DNA from: Bacteroidota bacterium
Lineage (GTDB): Bacteria > Bacteroidota > Bacteroidia > Flavobacteriales > Flavobacteriaceae
Assembly (NCBI GenBank): GCA_024278565.1
Contig: JAJRSY010000199.1
Location: 1-10,688 of the forward strand
Direction: 5' to 3'
Length of the DNA: 10,688 nucleotides
The notes under the pieces are model-generated. The model saw nothing but the letters and a program-made list of their open reading frames with translations, did not search any database and was not told the origin of the DNA. Below, in pieces: positions 7,090 through 10,688 of the stretch. Each line of letters begins with the position of its first letter. Within the stretch, counting starts at the first letter, position 1. The position numbers and the translations under genes were made by a program.

Positions 7090-7644
7090 CTAGGGAACCA
7101 AAAATTCACTTTGCCAACTATTGTCAGTTTTGGAAAACTGTACCCGAACATGGTTGGGGCGTTTCAGTTTCAGGTACTCTATTTTAAAGGCTTCTATTTC
7201 TACCATACAAAAATGGTTGCCCGTATCAAGGTATTCGACCGAATCCGGATTCGAAATACGGCTTCCCGGAACTGCACTGGTCTTGTACTCTTTTTTGGAA
7301 TCAGAGTGAATGTCGCCCCATTGTTTTTCTAAATTGGTTTTATCGGTTGTGGCCCTTGCCAAACCTTCCATTCTGATCTGTAACATTTTCTTGGGATGGT
7401 AAAAAAGTAGACTGACCCTATTATTCTCCTTAATATGCAGGAGTTTTTTCGAGCGGTTATCCGTATAAAAAACCAAATCCAGGCCGTTATATACCTTTCT
7501 AAGAACAACAGTTCGTAGCCTAGCTACTTTTTCAAGACCAACCGTGGCAAGAACAACGAACCGAAAAGGATGCCCTTTTTCTCGTGCTCCTTTTTGCAGT
7601 TCGTCTTTCAACTCTTCAAAAAAAGTGGTGGCGATTGAATCCAT
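7090..7644 (-). CDS. Pyridoxamine 5'-phosphate oxidase-family FMN-binding protein
   Basis: A 184-residue cytoplasmic split-barrel flavoprotein of the PNPOx family. The FMN-binding signature is visible as RTVVLR (44-49) followed by FYTDNRSKK (59-67), and the strand FYHPKKMLQIRMEG (81-94) fits the family core. The C-terminus (EYLKLKRPNHVRVQF, then SWQSEFLVP) resembles the C-terminal part of PdxH-like oxidases. The protein is about 30 residues shorter than typical PdxH, so it is probably an Alr4036-type relative rather than proven PdxH. It may oxidise pyridoxamine phosphate to PLP or use FMN for another substrate. The ATG at 7644 is preceded by a near-consensus -7 element, TATCTTTA (7652-7659), seven bases upstream, but no TTG lies at the right distance. 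It converges on the PLP-dependent decarboxylase; a shared link to vitamin B6 is only an inference. Confidence 0.85.
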   Translation of the reverse strand: MDSIATTFFEELKDELQKGAREKGHPFRFVVLATVGLEKVARLRTVVLRKVYNGLDLVFYTDNRSKKLLHIKENNRVSLLFYHPKKMLQIRMEGLARATTDKTNLEKQWGDIHSDSKKEYKTSAVPGSRISNPDSVEYLDTGNHFCMVEIEAFKIEYLKLKRPNHVRVQFSKTDNSWQSEFLVP

Positions 7645-7795
7645 ATTGGTTTAAAGATAAGCAATTGACAGGGAATTTTTATGTGGGGATAAAAAAATCG
7701 CAAAACGAAATGCACATAGTTGAGTGTTTCTTGAAAAAATGCAACATGGTAGGTAGGGTAAACCATTCGTTGGTTGTTATATACAAAAATTGCTA

Positions 7796-7821
7796 TGATT
7801 ATTGAATTAGTTCGATAATCA
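7796..7821. repeat. 26-bp palindrome, operator- or hairpin-like
   Basis: tgattat (7796-7802) pairs with ataatca (7815-7821). The pairing continues inward through one T-G wobble and gaa/ttc to a 4-base loop ttag, giving an 11-bp stem. There is no T-run after it, so it fits an operator or an RNA structural element better than a terminator. Confidence 0.5.
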
Positions 7822-7856
7822 GCTTAATGTGTTTAGGTTGGTTTTTGATTTTGATG

Positions 7857-7884
7857 AAAAGCTCGGGGTGGTTTCCGGGCTTTT
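7857..7884. terminator. Bidirectional rho-independent terminator-like hairpin
   Basis: aaaagc (7857-7862) pairs with gctttt (7879-7884), then T-G, then cgg (7864-7866) with ccg (7875-7877), around an 8-base loop. A-run and T-run flanks allow termination in either direction. No recognised gene ends nearby on either strand. Confidence 0.6.
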
Positions 7885-7954
7885 ACTTTTTGGTCACTTT
7901 TTGAAGTTTTTTATAAAAACATCCACCTCCTATCCCTCTATGTTTTTTGATTTT

Positions 7955-7987
7955 AAAAAGCTGTTCTTTGCCGTTAAGCAGCTTTTT
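7955..7987. terminator. Second bidirectional terminator-like hairpin
   Basis: aaaaagctg (7955-7963) and cagcttttt (7979-7987) form a perfect 9-bp stem around a 15-base loop, and the T-run continues to 7989. The preceding A-run makes it usable on both strands. It lies 70 bases beyond the first such hairpin, again with no known gene ending there. Confidence 0.6.
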
Positions 7988-8027
7988 TTGTCAGACCCTT
8001 GCGAACGGGGTTTCTGTTTTGGTGTGA

Positions 8028-8066
8028 TTTCCCATATAAAAAGACCAGCTATGAAATGTTGGGAAA
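8028..8066. repeat. 7-bp stem with long loop upstream of guaA
   Basis: tttccca (8028-8034) is the exact reverse complement of tgggaaa (8060-8066), with 25 bases between. It lies about 100 bases before guaA and upstream of the guaA promoter, so it is unlikely to be part of the guaA leader. Confidence 0.35.
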
Positions 8067-8126
8067 GACTGAAATCGACTTTTTAACAATATGTTCATTT
8101 TATATTTTAAATTATCCATAAAAAAA

Positions 8127-8158
8127 TTGCTGCCAAAAATTTCAATTTGCTATTTTTG
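8127..8158 (+). promoter_or_regulatory. guaA promoter (Bacteroidota -33/-7)
   Basis: TTG at 8127-8129, a 21-base spacer, and TATTTTTG at 8151-8158, a perfect TAnnTTTG. The guaA ATG begins at 8162, only three bases later, so the message is predicted to be leaderless or nearly so. The spacer length and the short distance to the ATG are almost the same as in the promoter at 88-119. Confidence 0.6.
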
Positions 8159-8161
8159 GCC

Positions 8162-9694
8162 ATGCAAAATAATGTGCTTGTTCTTGACTTTGGTTCTCAG
8201 TATACACAGCTCATTGCCAGACGGGTTAGAGAACTGAATATTTTCTGTGAAATAAAACCCTATAACAAATTACCTGAAGATCTATCAAGCTATAAGGCGG
8301 TGATTCTTTCAGGGTCCCCCTTTTCGGTTCGGGCAACCGATGCACCACACCCCGATCTTTCGCAGATCAAAGGTAAAAAACCTTTGTTGGGCATATGTTA
8401 CGGGGCACAATATTTGGCACACTTTAACGGGGGTGAAGTTTCCGCCTCCAACACACGCGAATACGGCCGGGCAAAACTTTCCTTTGTTAAGGAAGACGAG
8501 CCTTTTTTTAGAAATATAAGTGCCGACAGCCAAGTGTGGATGAGCCATGCAGATACAATAAAGTCCTTACCAGAACAAACCAGCTTACTTGCCAGCACAC
8601 ATGATGTGGAAAACGCAGCGTACAAATTTGAGGGGGAAGATACCTACGCCATACAATTTCACCCTGAGGTATACCATACCAAAGACGGTAAGCAGTTGTT
8701 AGCGAATTTTCTAGTGAACATTGCCGGACTTGAACAAACATGGACCCCAGACGCCTTTGTAGAAACCACCGTTGCCGACTTAAAATCAAAAATAGGGAAC
8801 GATAAGGTCATTTTAGGGCTGTCTGGCGGAGTAGATTCTTCAGTGGCAGCGGTACTGTTGCACAAGGCAATTGGCAAAAACCTGTACTGTATATTCGTAA
8901 ACAACGGATTATTGAGAAAAAATGAGTATCACGAGGTGCTCAAGCAATATGAGGGCATGGGCCTTAACGTAAAAGGGGTCGATGCTTCGGCACGTTTTTT
9001 GAACGAGTTGGCTGGTGAGAGCGACCCAGAAACAAAGCGTAAGATCATTGGTCGTGTGTTTATAGAAGTGTTCGATGATGAGTCGCATTTGGTGGAAAAC
9101 GCAAAATGGTTGGCCCAGGGTACTATTTACCCTGATGTGATCGAATCGGTTTCGGTCACAGGAGGCCCGTCAGCAACTATAAAAAGTCATCATAATGTAG
9201 GCGGATTACCAGATTTTATGAAACTGAAAGTGGTAGAGCCTTTAAAAATGTTGTTTAAAGACGAGGTGAGAAGGGTAGGTACGAGTATGCACCTTGATAA
9301 GGATCTATTGGGTAGGCACCCCTTTCCAGGCCCAGGATTGGCAATTCGGATCTTAGGCGATATTACACCCGAAAAAGTGACTATTTTGCAAGAGGTAGAC
9401 CATATTTTCATTCAGGGCCTGCGTGAATGGGATCTTTATGATAAGGTTTGGCAGGCCGGCGCCATGCTTTTGCCCGTAGATAGTGTAGGGGTTATGGGTG
9501 ATGAACGCACTTATGAAAAATGTGTAGCTTTGCGTGCGGTGGAAAGTACCGACGGTATGACCGCCGATTGGGTGAATCTACCCTATGAATTTTTGCAAAA
9601 AACATCGAACGATATCATCAATAAAGTAAGGGGGGTGAACCGGGTTGTATATGACATCAGTTCTAAACCGCCCGCAACCATAGAATGGGAATAA
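8162..9694 (+). CDS. guaA: GMP synthase, glutamine-hydrolysing
   Basis: A 510-residue cytoplasmic enzyme that converts XMP, ATP and glutamine to GMP, the last step of guanine nucleotide synthesis. The N-terminal class I glutamine amidotransferase domain (about 5-190) has the nucleophile C79 (GICYGAQYL) and the H167/E169 pair (QFHPEV). The ATP-pyrophosphatase domain carries the P-loop SGGVDSS (221-227). The C-terminal dimerisation domain includes HPFPGPGLAIRILG and ends in the typical KPPATIEWE. All catalytic residues are present and the length is normal. The start is placed at the ATG at 8162 rather than the TTG at 8147, because the latter lies upstream of the -7 element and MQNNVLVLDFGSQYTQ is the expected N-terminus. 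A LysM lipoprotein gene follows after two bases, so both are probably on one transcript. Confidence 0.97.
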   Translation: MQNNVLVLDFGSQYTQLIARRVRELNIFCEIKPYNKLPEDLSSYKAVILSGSPFSVRATDAPHPDLSQIKGKKPLLGICYGAQYLAHFNGGEVSASNTREYGRAKLSFVKEDEPFFRNISADSQVWMSHADTIKSLPEQTSLLASTHDVENAAYKFEGEDTYAIQFHPEVYHTKDGKQLLANFLVNIAGLEQTWTPDAFVETTVADLKSKIGNDKVILGLSGGVDSSVAAVLLHKAIGKNLYCIFVNNGLLRKNEYHEVLKQYEGMGLNVKGVDASARFLNELAGESDPETKRKIIGRVFIEVFDDESHLVENAKWLAQGTIYPDVIESVSVTGGPSATIKSHHNVGGLPDFMKLKVVEPLKMLFKDEVRRVGTSMHLDKDLLGRHPFPGPGLAIRILGDITPEKVTILQEVDHIFIQGLREWDLYDKVWQAGAMLLPVDSVGVMGDERTYEKCVALRAVESTDGMTADWVNLPYEFLQKTSNDIINKVRGVNRVVYDISSKPPATIEWE

Positions 9695-9696
9695 AT

Positions 9697-10688
9697 ATGA
9701 AACGATTATTGAAAAACACCCTTGTACCGCTCCTGTTTGTTTTGGTCGGATGCAAGGCAACAGCGCAAAAATTTGTGACCCACTCGGTCAAAAAGGGAGA
9801 GACTTTAGAGGGTATTGCCGAACAGTATAAAGTAACCCCGTATAACATTCTAACCTTTAACAAAGAAATCAAACAAGGGCAAGACCTAAAGACGAACACG
9901 ATTTTGGTGATTCCCGTAAACTCTTCAGCTTCCGAATCAACTATTCCCCAAAATAATGAGGGTACAACAACGGTCCAAAAGGCAACCGAACAAGAAGAAC
10001 CTATTGGGTTTACTTCCCATAAGGTCAGAAGAAGGGAAACCCTGTACGGTATCGCAAAACGATTTAATATTACAGAAGAAGATATAAAACGTTATAACAA
10101 AGAACTGTACTCGTCGCAACTGCGAAAAAAAATGGTATTGGAAATACCGAAATTCAAAAGAGAAAGGGCAACGACCAAAGCTACGTTGAATGAAGATGAT
10201 TTTGAAACCTATGTCGTAGCTTTAAAAGAAACAAGGTGGAGCATAGCACATAAATATGGCATAACCATTGACAGTATGGTGGCACTGAACCCTGGTCTCG
10301 CAAAGAATTCAAATTATTTGGCCGAGGGGCAAGAGTTGAAAATGCCAAAAAAAGCAGGTAGCAGTCTCCAAAATCAAGTGACCGAACTTTTCATCTCGTA
10401 TACTGTACCACCAAAAATGAACTTTTACCGGTTGGAAAAGAAGTTTGGGGTAAAATCAGATGAAATTGTTCGTTTGAACCCTGAGATAGCTGAAAGTGGA
10501 GGTCTCAAAGAAGGTATGGTCATCCGAATTCCCGAACGAAAGATTCAGGGGGGCGATGTGAATACCGACAACTATATCTTCTATGAGGTAAGGCCGAAAC
10601 AGACCGAATTTTCGCTGACTCGTAAATTAGGAATTTCCTATAAAGACCTGCTTGCCCTGAACCCTGATTTGAAGAATGGGCTTAAAGC
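9697..10688 (+). CDS. LysM-repeat lipoprotein, 3' end beyond window
   Basis: The frame opens with ATG at 9697, two bases after the guaA stop, and stays open for 330 codons to the window end. Residues 1-19 are a signal peptide with a lipobox (LVGC, cysteine 19), so the product should be a lipoprotein; cleavage after ATAQ (24) is the alternative. Then come LysM peptidoglycan-binding repeats at about 26-73 (HSVKKGETLEGIAEQY), 105-151 (HKVRRRETLYGIAKRF), 170-217, 232-279, and a fifth from 293 cut by the edge. The first two match the LysM consensus well; the later ones are more divergent and may have lost glycan binding. In Flavobacteriaceae, proteins of this architecture often carry a C-terminal periplasmic-binding-protein (type 1) domain; that part is not visible, so it is inferred only. 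Role: cell-wall attachment or envelope maintenance. Confidence 0.88.
   Translation, partial: MKRLLKNTLVPLLFVLVGCKATAQKFVTHSVKKGETLEGIAEQYKVTPYNILTFNKEIKQGQDLKTNTILVIPVNSSASESTIPQNNEGTTTVQKATEQEEPIGFTSHKVRRRETLYGIAKRFNITEEDIKRYNKELYSSQLRKKMVLEIPKFKRERATTKATLNEDDFETYVVALKETRWSIAHKYGITIDSMVALNPGLAKNSNYLAEGQELKMPKKAGSSLQNQVTELFISYTVPPKMNFYRLEKKFGVKSDEIVRLNPEIAESGGLKEGMVIRIPERKIQGGDVNTDNYIFYEVRPKQTEFSLTRKLGISYKDLLALNPDLKNGLK

Larger units (their letters stand above)
7645..8161. other. Long structured intergenic region upstream of guaA
   Basis: This 517-base gap lies between two genes transcribed away from each other, so only promoters are expected. Instead it contains an 11-bp imperfect palindrome (7796-7821), two terminator-like hairpins with A/T flanks (7857-7884, 7955-7987), a hairpin with cagaccc/gggtttctg arms (7992-8016), and a 7-bp stem tttccca/tgggaaa (8028-8034 with 8060-8066). 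The open frame over 7829-8086 runs through these hairpins, is phenylalanine-rich because of the T-runs, and looks spurious. A small RNA gene, or the remnant of a lost gene with its terminator, would explain the layout. Confidence 0.5.

Noticed and set aside
7829..8086. 85-codon open frame in the guaA upstream gap
   Set aside because: It runs through two terminator-like hairpins, and its phenylalanine richness comes from T-runs. No family resemblance is seen.
8147..8161. Upstream TTG start for guaA giving five extra residues
   Set aside because: The codon precedes the -7 promoter element, so it would not be in the message. The ATG at 8162 gives the standard GuaA N-terminus.

Overview
The window looks like a chromosomal segment of a member of the Bacteroidota, most likely family Flavobacteriaceae. 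The evidence is a bacillithiol cysteine-adding enzyme (BshC), a secreted M14 peptidase with a flavobacterial-style signal peptide ending in FAQ, and a GuaA gene followed two bases later by a LysM-repeat lipoprotein gene. Two promoters also have the Bacteroidota form TTG-N21-TAnnTTTG. The long coding genes run near 48-50% GC in the lines I counted by hand.

Layout. Bases 1-83 (minus) hold the first 27 codons of a probable IS630-type transposase cut by the window edge. Bases 84-486 are non-coding and rich in inverted repeats and a short tandem repeat. They lead into an AT-rich flavin reductase gene (487-1059, about 32% GC over the 300 nt I counted). Together, 1-1100 looks like an acquired, mobile-element-bounded patch. 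Then come a large minus-strand M14 carboxypeptidase with a degenerate glutamine-amidotransferase-like domain (1157-3616) and, divergently, bshC (3811-5412) followed by a PLP-dependent group II decarboxylase (5483-6853). A REP-like palindromic repeat cluster (6961-7023) and a separate hairpin sit in the convergent gap. A minus-strand pyridoxamine-phosphate-oxidase-family flavoprotein occupies 7090-7644. A 517-base gap (7645-8161) contains several hairpins, two of them terminator-like, although no recognised gene ends there. Finally guaA (8162-9694) and a LysM lipoprotein gene (9697 to the end, incomplete) form a tightly coupled pair.

Functions. The stable core is housekeeping: GMP synthesis (guaA), low-molecular-weight thiol synthesis (bshC), and cell-envelope proteins (M14 peptidase, LysM protein). 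The decarboxylase and the PNPOx-family protein are two vitamin-B6/flavin-linked proteins between bshC and guaA, but they face each other and are not an operon. I see no complete defence, secretion or biosynthetic cluster. The parts most worth a second look are the structured gap upstream of guaA, the structured region ahead of the AT-rich reductase, and the dispersed palindromic repeat found in two gaps.
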